Origin: Manihot esculenta
Taxonomy: Eukaryota > Streptophyta > Magnoliopsida > Malpighiales > Euphorbiaceae
Reading direction: 5' to 3'
Length of the DNA: 64,000 nt
Assembly: GCF_001659605.2 (NCBI RefSeq)
Contig: NC_035169.2
Location: 9,245,784-9,309,783, forward strand
In this document: piece by piece, positions 23,810 to 36,989 of the stretch
How positions within the stretch are numbered: the first letter of the stretch is position 1
Layout of the letters: every line of letters starts with the position of its first letter
Program-made: the position numbers and the translations under genes
Notes under the pieces: model-generated
Told to the model about the DNA's origin: nothing
Seen by the model: only the letters and a program-made list of their open reading frames with translations
Database searches by the model: none

Positions 23810-24660
23810 TTAGCCTATTGGTTGACACACTTCTTTATCCGGAAGAAAAGGAAGACACATGAAGTACAAAAGAAAACAGCCCATCTTCATACAAGCAAAA
23901 CATGCATTCTCTAATTGTTCAAGGACCCAGGTTCTAAGGGTGAGGAGAGATGGCAGAGCTTTGGCTTTCACTGGTAGCCATGAGAACAGGAGCAAATCAG
24001 AAGAGGCTGTCATTAATGTCCTCAAGTTAACCAAGACTCTCCCATCGCTGGAGCTACATGCAACAGCGAACAGAGGGTCTCGATCTCTCGATCTACTGAG
24101 ATCCATCATCAAGAGGTCTTGCAAGAAAACAAACGTATGCAAACCTCGCAAACAAGCAACAAGAAAAAGAAAAAACAGAAACACAAGGAGGTTTTTCACT
24201 CTACTTAGTCTCGAAAATAAAGAGGCACTTGCAAATCTCTTGAAAAAAAACTTTCACACTCCAACACCCCATATCTGCCGCAGTAAAAGAAAATCAATAT
24301 TATTTACACTTGATTTACACTCAAATTAGAACGGAGAAAGGGTAAACTCACATTTCAGGTCGAGAGGGACTCTCCTATCCCTCTAGGGAAAGCTACACGG
24401 AATAGTAGGGATGAACGGGATTCAGCAAAAAGAAAGAGGGATTCTCTCTAGAAATGAGAGAGAGAAAGTAAGTTGTCTATTAGCAGCCGGAAAGAAATGA
24501 AGTTGATAAAGCAAGTGCGAGGAGAGAGCAGTTGAGTTGTTGGAATTGGAGTAAGTTAAACTTTGGTTCAGACTTCTGGTCCTAACATTCACATGCTTGA
24601 CAATGGAGATCTACGAGGCGTTATGGTACCTTCTGTCGTCACCTGCATCCTAAACAAAGT
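23810..24660. other. unassigned GC-richer island with long frames on both strands
   Basis: This 850-bp block is clearly richer in G and C than its surroundings. It holds a 156-residue basic frame on plus (23859-24329) and a 129-residue hydrophobic-start frame on minus (23810-24199). Neither shows a family motif. Frames on both strands are a common by-product of composition. On the minus strand the order (pyrimidine-rich leader, AG acceptor-like site near 24275, frame) resembles a transcribed gene, possibly non-coding. No function is claimed. Confidence 0.25.
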
Positions 24661-24908
24661 GTAGTTTATATAGTCACGTGTTAATTATGCACAAAAGTAG
24701 ATGTCCGACAAAATCAGTACAGTACTATTAATTAATATCCATTGTTTTTTCAGAAAGAAAAGAGCTTAATTATATTCTTTTAAAAAAATAAACTGACAAA
24801 AGAAAACAGCAGACAAGAGACTCTGGAGAATTTCTTTTCCAAGTAAATACTTTTTTTTTCTAAATACAGAAAAAACAAATAACTTAGTAAGAGTCTTGAA
24901 TTTCATTC

Positions 24909-25376
24909 GAGGTGAGCCGTATTCGATTTAAATCGAAAAAATTGATCGAATTGAATTGATTTAAAATTTAATTTGATTTTTTATATATTTTGATTCGGTT
25001 TGGTTTTTAATTTCAAAAATTTTGGTTATTTGAGTTTGGTTCGGTTTTAATCAGAAAAAAATAAAAAAAATCGAACCGAACCAATTAGTGTGATAATAAT
25101 ATATTTTTTCAATAATATAGAGAAATTAAATCATATGAAGATTAAAACATTTTAATTAAATTTTAAAATATTAAAAATAAAGTGTACAAAATAAAAAAAT
25201 TATTAAAAATTGAAACCGATCTAATCGAACCGAATCGAACTGAATCAGATCGGTTCGGTTCAATTCGGTTTCTAACCAAAATCGATTCTGTTCGGTTTTC
25301 ATAAACACTAAAATTTCAGTTTTCGGTTTATTCAATTCAATTCGATTTTGAACCCAACTGATAGAATGCTCACCCC
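24909..25376 (-). mobile_element. TIR element copy E (about 468 bp)
   Basis: Begins GAGGTGAGCCGTATTCG and ends GAATGCTCACCCCT, with inner TCGGTTTGGTT and CGAACCGAATCGAAC blocks in the same order as copy B. There is no coding content. It lies in the P450-subtilase intergenic space. Confidence 0.65.
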
Positions 25377-26799
25377 TAGATCTCGTCTTGGGCTTTACAC
25401 ATGGACTAAATATTTATAGCAAATAATTCTATGTAAAATGGGGATAGAGTAAGAATGTATATTCACCTGTCTATTTGTGGAAAAAGTATGGAGAATTAAA
25501 ATTATATATAATAATTAGTATAAAATTATTAAATAAATTAATTAATTATTTTAAATAAAATAAAAAATGAATTTAAAAATTATTTAAATCAATTTAAACT
25601 AAATTTTATTTTCAGATATTACAAAAATTCACAATTGATGATCTCAACGGCGGAAATAAGACCTATGAAGAAGATATTTATTCACATCAATCTAAAGAAA
25701 ATGAGGTATTTTTGCAAAGAGAGCATAATTTTGCATTGGTATATTATTTCTTTTGTCTACAATATTCAGAGCAAATTAATTTAAAAAAAAAACATAATAA
25801 CATTATTAATTTACTAAAATTATTTTTTAAAAGAAAATTTTACACTTAATTCTGCGTTATATTCGGAGATTATGAAAAATATTTTTACCAAATTTATTTT
25901 CTTTTTAAAATAAAAAAAATAAAATTTGAGATTTCTTAAATTTTATGGTAAAGCATATTCCAAATCTAAATCTCATTTGTCATTCTAATTTAATGGGCTT
26001 CATCAATACCAACCCCAAAACGTGTTTCTAAGTCTTAAAACTAATTTTATTAAATGAATATTTATAATTTAAAATTATTAATTAGCAATTAAGGATTTAT
26101 ATGCAAAACTAAATTAAGGAAAGTTTCATTTGAGGAATTTTAACAAAATGGATTTTTGTATTTATTTGTTTAAAATTCCAACGTTGGGCTCTTTTGTTAT
26201 TGTCAGATTATTGAGAACTTAAATAACTCAAAAGGCCTTTTGAGTTATTTAAAACTATAAGATTGTTTCAAAGTGAATTTGTTCATTTAAAATCTGTGGG
26301 CTTCTACTTTATTTTTTTTTCTTTCTAATTTATTTAATTTTTTATTAAGAATAAACAAATAGATTAATGATTTATTTAACAGAAAATATTTTAAAGATTT
26401 TAATTTTATAATATATATATATATAGTGAATTTTTTTTTTTTTAAGTTAATAAAAGAATTATATGGAAGATGTAAAGATACTGAACAATGTTAAGTAGAA
26501 AAATGCCTCTGATTTATTTTATTTATTTACTTATTTGGAGAGTTAATTAAAAAAAAGAAGGCGAACAATTTCTCTTGTTTCCCATTCAAGTATTTCAAGA
26601 ATGTAAGTAAGTTCTACAGTTTCTGTAAAGATCCAAAATCCAAGCCACCAAACCCTCAGTCTTACAACAGACTGTGAAATACTGTGTTTTTTTTCTTTCT
26701 TTCCCCTTTTTCCATCTCTCCAAAAATTCTATTCTATTGCCATATTTTGCGCTGAATGACATTCAAGAATTCATTGTTATGAATCTCTCTCCCTCCCCA
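25377..26799. other. AT-rich intergenic stretch before the subtilase
   Basis: No gene is supported. It contains (TA)n runs near 26412 and a pyrimidine-rich stretch after 26690 that leads into the subtilase promoter. Confidence 0.55.
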
Positions 26800-26809
26800 T
26801 ATATATATT
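26800..26809 (+). promoter_or_regulatory. TATA box of the subtilase gene
   Basis: An ATATATATTT run lies about 60 bases upstream of the subtilase ATG at 26868. It is followed by a purine-rich leader. Motif and spacing are the only support. Confidence 0.5.
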
Positions 26810-26867
26810 TAAAGCAGGCTTCTACTTTTTTCACACAGTAGTGAAAGAGAACAAAAGAAAACACAAC

Positions 26868-30373
<3,506 letters not shown>

Positions 30374-31368
30374 GTTTTCTTAGTTGATTTTGATAATTTG
30401 CTATCTAGATTGTTAAATTTAGTTTCCGAGCAGTATCTGATTTTCTAAGGCAATAAAATTTCTTTTAACAGTTTGATCTTCCAAGCACTTTGTCCAATTT
30501 CCTTCGATTTGTTTTCCTCCTCTTTCGTTTGTGAGATGTTTGAACATCGTTTGGGCTTCTTGAGTTCGGGTTGCATGATGATCAATACAACTTCCTATCA
30601 GAAACAACTTTGTTTTGAAGTAACTGTAAACTGAAATTCTTTAGGTCCATTTAACACTTCTACCCGCAGACATCGCCATGCCATTATCAATCAGCTTTAA
30701 CATCACAACAGGATGGATCAAGTCGAAAAAGGTGATGAGAATGGTAGAAGCAAATGGTCATATCATGTAATAGATGTGATCAGAAGGTGCAGAAAATAAA
30801 AATTTATCATCACCACCAACATTAAACATCAAGCAGAGATAAGAGAATGAAACTAGCCAAGAACAGACCTTGATGCCTCATACCTGAAGTTATGCGTGCA
30901 CTTCTCTGAAAACAGTACAGCTTACAACATAATGTTACAGATAACCCAGATACATTGAAATTCATTTCCTAATTCCGCTATAACCCAGATACATTGAAAT
31001 TCATTTCCTAATTCTGCTTTCGCTGCCCTTTCCAACTCAACCACCAAAACGGCAGCAACATTCAGGTTTACATAAATATCTTCACCTTGCTTTCCAACAT
31101 AGGCCACTAAATAATACATTTTTCTTCTGATTCTCAAAGCTTCCATGTTGTCAGACAACTTGTGCATCAAAAAGAGGCGAACAGAATTTGCCTAAAATAC
31201 ATGGATGAAAAATAAAAGCCTTCCATTAAACATAAATAGCAGTCACAGGGGATGTATAAGAGGTTGATCTCTATTTCCAGCAGAAACATTCTCTTCTTTC
31301 ACATCAGTATCGTGATTAACAAATCAAGGGCCCAGAACGCATTGATAAAGAAACCATCAAATCTACTT
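30374..31368. other. intergenic region between the convergent subtilase and bZIP genes
   Basis: The two genes converge, so this 1-kb stretch should hold both 3' UTRs. A 39-bp tandem duplication lies at 30941-31018. No additional gene is supported. Confidence 0.6.
30941..31018. repeat. 39-bp tandem duplication
   Basis: Two head-to-tail units, 30941-30979 and 30980-31018, begin ATAACCCAGATACATTGAAA and differ at a single base (CCGCT versus CTGCT). It is in or beyond the bZIP 3' UTR. The near identity implies a recent event. Confidence 0.9.
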
Positions 31369-34300
31369 TCAGCAGTTCATCCGACATTGGCGGCTGTGGA
31401 GGCTTTTAAGTTTTGTAAGCTCCTTCCTTCTCCTCCTTGCCTCTGCTGCAGCAGCTGCATCCACTAGTTTCTTACTTGGGAAGTTAAATGGACCTTGATT
31501 CTTTCCTGGTAAAGCACTCACTAGTTGACTAGATTTTGTACAAATACCATCAACATATGGAAGAACTTCTGATTGAAGCCCATTCTCATTTTTAACAGCA
31601 ATAGAACCAAGAATTACTGGAGTAGGAGTTGTTTCTTTAGGGTGGGATTCCACACACTGACTGCCTCGATCTGGGGGAAATCCTACTGGTGTCTCAATAA
31701 GATCATTAATAACCCTGATTTCTGTTGAGCCAGGAGCTTCTAATTTAACCTTTTCAGGCAAAGGGGAAAGTTGGTCCACTGTAAGTGCAGCAGCTTTTGA
31801 AGAAGAACTACTACTATATTGATTATTTACAGAAGTTCCATCTCGTATGTGCTTCAAGCCAAGGGAGGTTTGAGGGCGGATTCCATTCACATGATCATGA
31901 ACTGGGAAAAACCACGGGCATGACACTATATATAAGGGAGTCCTTGATCCATTTACAATCATGGGGTTTTCTTGTTGCTGCTGAGATGAATCAAGCTCTC
32001 CATTAGTTACCATGGAAATGGTTGATGGGATGCTAATGGCATTTTGAGGCCCATTATGCGATTGTACAGAATTTGGAGACTGAATGATGGAAGGCCAGCA
32101 AAGCTGTGAAAATGGATGTTGGTTATAGAACAGCAACTGGCAGTTTGGAGCTGGGGTGGTAGGCCTCTTTTCATGGGGCGACTTAAGATCTCCTTGAGGT
32201 TCCACAACCTCGGTTTTTATTAATTTAGCCATCTAGAAAAATCATAAAGTTTAAAAGAAAGGTAGGATTTCATAAGAATATGGGACTGGACACCTTTGCA
32301 GCATCAATCACAAAGTCCAATCTAATTAGCTAAAAGAAAAAACCTGAAGAGAGAGAGATCTCACCTGTGCCTTTAAGTGCTTATTTTTGAAGCCCAAAGA
32401 CTGATATTCTTTCAAAGCCAATTCTTTTTCCTTCTCATGGAAATTTCATAAAATATGGGAGAAAAAAAAGGCTAATTAGACATTCAAGAATTTCTCGGCA
32501 ATCATAAAAGGTAAATAACTCGGAACTTCAAATAGAAAATATGGAAAAATTTGTAAACCACCTGCAATAAAATCCAGAGTTATACAAAACATTATATGAA
32601 AAGAGCAGGAGGAAAAGACAAAAAGGTCTTGGGAAGCTGTCAATAATGGGGAACACTGCTTACCCTCTTTAAGTTTTCATTCTCCCATGCTAGATCAGCA
32701 GCTTTTTTGGATAACTCCTCACAAAGAACCTGAAGGAAAAGATGATGCAACAAACTAAAAGTAAATCAAGTTGGACTCAAATCATGCACTTCAAATAAAG
32801 AAGAGCATACAAACTCCATATATAAAATTAAAAGATGATGATAAATATCACAAGCATGCACACAACTCATGCCTTTCTACTACAGAATCAAAATGCTTAG
32901 AAGTGATTGAATTTGCCATAACTTCTGCATTGTGCTCCAAGCAACAACAATTTTCCATATTATATGTTCTTCTTAGCTTAACTAGATTATGTACATTATT
33001 ATGCCTTCTTTTTAGGGAAATTAGATTTTTATATTACAGTTTATCATATTTTCACTCGCTAGCAAAGAAGTGATTAGTCCCTGGAACACATGCAATTCAT
33101 TAGACGTTGGCTGTAGTCTTTCAGATCAAAGATCAATCAGCCCCAATTCTGCATTTATTCCAAAAGGGAAGCATTGATGCCTATGTTGCTAAGATACAGA
33201 ATGCAATCGATACTAAACCAAAAAAGAGCCAAAGATGATCAAAGGTCAACAGTCCAACTATAGCAGATCATTTACAAAACATAGAACAAAGAGAAAAAAG
33301 AGAAAAAAAAAAAAAAAGAGAATTACCTGCCTACGACGAATTGTTTGTCTAGCTGACTCTCTGTTTGCCAATATTCGACGCAATCTCCGTGCTTCCTTTT
33401 CAGCCTGAATCAGAAAAAGCTTCAGTTTCTTATAAGGACTGCTGAGAGAACATGACTATTGAATGAAATTTTACCTCAGTTAGATTTTGTCTACTCCTGC
33501 TGCCACCATATGATGAACGACTTTTCACACAAATAGGAGTTGGCTTAGTTGCATCTGCGTCCAGCTCAGCCTTTGTAGAACTTATCACTACATTTCTACA
33601 TATCGATTCACCATGTTGCTGATCCATGACTGCTTGATCCTGTTATAAACAAAAATATATCTCAAGTCCTGCAGAAAATATTGTGGTTTTGGTGACAGAT
33701 CATTATAAAAAGAAATTTTATCCATAAAAACATTTGGATCATTTACAAGAAACACCCAGAATTTACTTATATAGAAGAGAGAGAGAGAGAGAGAGAGAGA
33801 GAATTTCAGATTTTCTCTTCTTTTCCTTAATTGATTATTTATCAATTCTGGTTTGTTTGTGTTTCAGAGGTACCAAAGCAAATAATGAACGAATCAGAAA
33901 ACCAATAAACTAACCAAGAGATAACCACAGAAGCAAATGCAAAGAAATCAATATAACATGAGAAGATAGGGTTAAGTTCAGCATGTCCTTATTTCTATAC
34001 GTCAATTACAAAAGTTTGCAAATTAAAAAAGAGTTGATAATCAACAATTACATCTAAATGTCTTCAGCACTCTCTTCATTACAAGTACAACTGAATATAT
34101 ATGGACACTCATTTTACTAAGATTTTGAGCAATATAATTACAATGTCAATATTCCATAATAAAATTTACAAGCTTGTTTGCCCACATGCTTTACAGAACC
34201 GCTTTGTAACTCTATCACCAAGGCCTAGCCTCTTATTTTTCTAGTCATTTTATTCAAGCTGTTGCAGGGTCGGACTCATTTACTGCCCACAAGGTTGCCT

Positions 34301-35083
34301 CTTTTTTTTTTTTTTCATTACTCTTAATTTTTCTTCTGTTTGGATCAGGAAAGTACCCAGCTCAAACTTGTGCAAAATCAATCACCTAAACTAACAGAAT
34401 TGGTTAAGCGCTTGCCCAAATTCATTTCCACCAACAAAATTCCCTAAAGTGCCCGGGCCACCAATCCAAGTACCAAACCATTAGACATATGCACGGAATT
34501 TTAGTAAAGCTTTTGAATAGGATATTAATGTGTTCAATGGATTTCTACTGTACAATTATAGTACATAGAGCAATTACTATTTTTTATAAACTAGTGCTAA
34601 AGTTTATATCATAATTAGGGATTTGATTCTTAGTTTTGGTGCTTGAATTTAACTGCATACCCAACAGAAGCCTTTCTTATTTAACTATGGATCCCAAAAT
34701 AGATATTATTTATTTAGTAATATCTTTTTCCTCCAAAAAAAGGTGAAAAATGGAGGGAGGAAAAGTAGAGAATTTAATAGACTAACCGGGGCAAGATCCG
34801 GGCAGCTATGGACCGAGTCAACAACTGGGTTCGAAGCACAGTCATCCGGAGAAGACTCGCTCTTGATTCGTTTCTTACCTCGCTTTCCTTTGCTCCCCCA
34901 TCTACCGCCGGAATCACCGCTACGACACTCGCGCATCGTCAAATGCGCCAAATCAGCTAGCGCCTCCGCCGCCTCCATCTCTATCCGCATCATCTGATCC
35001 GCCGCCACACCGGAAGACGAACTCCCCGAAGAAGAAGAAGAAGAAGAAGAAGAAGTCGAAACAGAACATCTCTCCAAATCCAT
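31369..35083 (-). CDS. bZIP protein with atypical basic region, six exons
   Basis: Minus-strand exons in transcript order: 34787-35083, 33475-33639, 33327-33404, 32664-32729, 32365-32430 and 31369-32232. All except the terminal borders are GT-AG, and together they give 511 residues. The N-terminus is a Ser run (10-24) and an acidic/Lys-rich segment. The basic region at 155-180 contains NRESARQTIRRRQ. The zipper has leucines at 186, 193, 200, 214, 221 and 228, with Ala at 207, so seven heptads. The spacing from Asn168 to the first Leu is canonical, but position 176, normally Arg or Lys, is Ile. A long Gln/Ser-rich tail follows. Expected to be a nuclear dimeric transcription factor, but DNA binding may be altered. 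It resembles a small plant bZIP subgroup; I could not assign a named orthologue. Confidence 0.85.
33774..33802. repeat. (GA)n microsatellite in bZIP intron 1
   Basis: About 14 uninterrupted GA dinucleotides just beyond the intron 1 acceptor region of the minus-strand bZIP gene. It could serve as a polymorphic marker. Confidence 0.85.
35020..35055 (-). repeat. trinucleotide repeat coding for poly-Ser in bZIP exon 1
   Basis: A GAA/TTC-type trinucleotide run, read on the minus strand mainly as TCT/TCG codons, encodes the serine run near residue 10-24 of the bZIP protein. It is probably length-variable without breaking the frame. Confidence 0.75.
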
Positions 35084-35237
35084 CTCCGAAAAAAACGAGA
35101 AGGGAAAAGAAGAAAAAAATTGAAGAGAGAGAAAGTTTTCACATCCTGCAAGGAAGATTAAGGTAGTCTTAGAGAGAGAGTGAGGAGAGTGTTACTACTG
35201 GTTACTGGTTAGCTTCGCCCACAGACTGTGTACGATT

Positions 35238-35508
35238 GACACGTGTCAAGAGACCTCACTGCTCGACATCTAAGTTACGGGCCCTTACGTATCTGAGCTC
35301 GCCACGTTTCATTTCTACCCACGTCGGCCGCATAGGATGTGAAAGAACTGGCACGTGTGAACCATGTGGGTTTCTGTTTGGGGGACAACTTGAGAAGGCA
35401 AAAAACACGTGGAGAATTATTTTTGTTACACGTGGATTTCGATAATTCGAGTCGCTGGCTTTCGCGGTTCGGCCAGATTTTTGCCGCGTTTGGAGAGTAT
35501 GATACGTG
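35238..35508 (-). promoter_or_regulatory. cluster of ACGT-core (G-box) motifs upstream of the bZIP gene
   Basis: Four perfect CACGTG motifs at 35240, 35352, 35406 and 35429, a TACGTG at 35503, and ACGT variants at 35303 and 35320 fall within 271 bp. The first sits in the 10-bp palindrome GACACGTGTC. The cluster lies 155-425 bases upstream of the bZIP ATG on its promoter side. G-boxes bind bZIP and bHLH factors and act in ABA and light responses. Paired ACGT elements are typical of ABA-responsive promoters, so stress or ABA control, or self-regulation, is plausible but not shown. Confidence 0.7.
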
Positions 35509-35866
35509 GAAGAAGGAGAACCAGACAAGAAACTGATTTTACTGTGACCCATGTTTCGATACTTTACTCAATACTTGCTGCTTCTTCTTCTTCTCTTTCT
35601 AACATAGTTATTAAACCAAATTACAGTCATAATATAAACATTTAAACGTTTTTACATTTTAAATTAAAGTTTCAAATTTTGTTATAATTGTTTGAAATTT
35701 TAAATTTCATACATTTTTATCTAAATTTTAAAAGTAACTTAAAGAGAAAATTTTAAATTTGACGTTGTAAGTTATCGGCTAGTCTTTCAGTTATTTTACT
35801 ATTAGCAAATTAATATTACGCGAGGTTAGACATTTTATAAGAAATGGCGAATATATTAGCAGTGGT

Positions 35867-36133
35867 TTGCAGTTTGACGATTTGAGATATAACTATCATG
35901 ACCATCATTTTTTACTTATGTTAGCCCACGGATATAGAAGAATGTTGGGTTTTCTTCAGATTACGCCCAAGTTGAGAATGTTTCTATGGCTTTATCTCCA
36001 CAATGTTTACCCAGTTCTGGCTACTTTAGTAAGGGGAGGTATTGTGGATGAGTTTTTATATTTTATTAGTCAATTTCAATTGGAAACTCTGGAGTATTGT
36101 TTCATTTGGTGTTATTATACTAGAGTGGTGTGA
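35867..36133 (+). pseudogene. LINE zf-RVT domain fragment
   Basis: An 88-residue frame has the spacing typical of the zinc-binding domain after LINE reverse transcriptase: FLQITPKLRMFLWLYLHN, then LVRGGI, then a degenerate cysteine region ending LEYCFIWCYY. Most expected Cys/His ligands are gone. No other LINE domain adjoins it, so it is an isolated fragment. Confidence 0.6.
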
Positions 36134-36439
36134 TTTATTAGTCTTTGTGGGTGCATCCATACACTTCTGAAGGTTTTCCCAACTTGCTAAAATCGTAGGA
36201 ATTTTCTGTTAGAAATATCAAAAATAGACTTTGATGTTTCTTTGTTTTTAACTCTGGTAATAACAAAACAAAACAAAACCAAAAAAATATCTACGTCCTT
36301 TTTTGATATTTCTAACAGAAGTTGTGGCATATTTAATTAGAAAGAAAGAAATAAATAAAAATATATTTCATAAGGTGGTATTTATTTTTATAGCTATTTT
36401 TTACTAAATTTTTGTCGGAGTCACACTCAATTAATATTT

Positions 36440-36911
36440 TATGAAAGATCAACTTTTGATAACCGCCAAATTTCTAGCATTCAGACTGAGACCGGATCAC
36501 AAAAAAGAAAACAGACTTAAATTTTAATAGAACTCACTAAGTATGCCGACCCATCAGAGTGTTATTCAACTCGTGACCAAAGCAGATCGAACTGGCCTAA
36601 AGCTTGAACCCGTCAGAGAACAGCCTAGCTCATGTGATGTGATAGGAGGTAGGAGAGTTGGCCCGACTATACCACGACCCTATCAGCATGCGCGCCGAAG
36701 AGAAATTAAATGGTCGTCTGACAAGAATGGGCAAGCAGGTACGTCCGTACATGCGGATCTGAGTGACAGGGACATGTGGCACTATAGTAGGATGGCGGTT
36801 ATGCATTACTAGAGGACAAGGAAAAAGGGAATAAAGGGAGAATATGTGATCCTCCCAGACCAAGCTTACACACACTTGTAAACCCTATTTTCTCTGGATC
36901 TTAGAATATCA
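36440..36911 (+). repeat. 5' LTR (3' part) of a Tat-like gypsy element
   Basis: The LTR end ...AATATCA is followed two bases later by a primer-binding site. The block at 36690-36810 has a decayed relative at 9430-9560. The left boundary is not certain; TGATAACCGCC near 36457 is a candidate TG start. No matching 3' LTR was found within the window. Confidence 0.55.
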
Positions 36912-36913
36912 AT

Positions 36914-36930
36914 TGGCGCCGTCTGTGGGA
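36914..36930 (+). other. retroelement primer-binding site
   Basis: TGGCGCCGTCTGTGGGA, directly downstream of the LTR end, has the TGGCGCCGT start typical of tRNA-complementary primer sites in plant Ty3/gypsy elements of the Tat/Athila branch. The priming tRNA was not verified. Confidence 0.7.
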
Positions 36931-36989
36931 AACAAATGAGATCTTTCTATCACTGGAGTTTCATTTTTATAACACCCACCGAGATCCAC

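Noticed and set aside
31785..32006. Plus-strand frame of 73 codons over the last bZIP exon.
   Set aside because: It is antisense to a well-supported coding exon and has no family signature.
34743..34997. Plus-strand frame of 84 codons over the first bZIP exon.
   Set aside because: Shadow of the Ser-rich and basic coding sequence on the opposite strand.
35236..35645. Overlapping frames on both strands in the G-box region.
   Set aside because: They have no family similarity, and the region behaves as a promoter: clustered ACGT motifs and no codon pattern.
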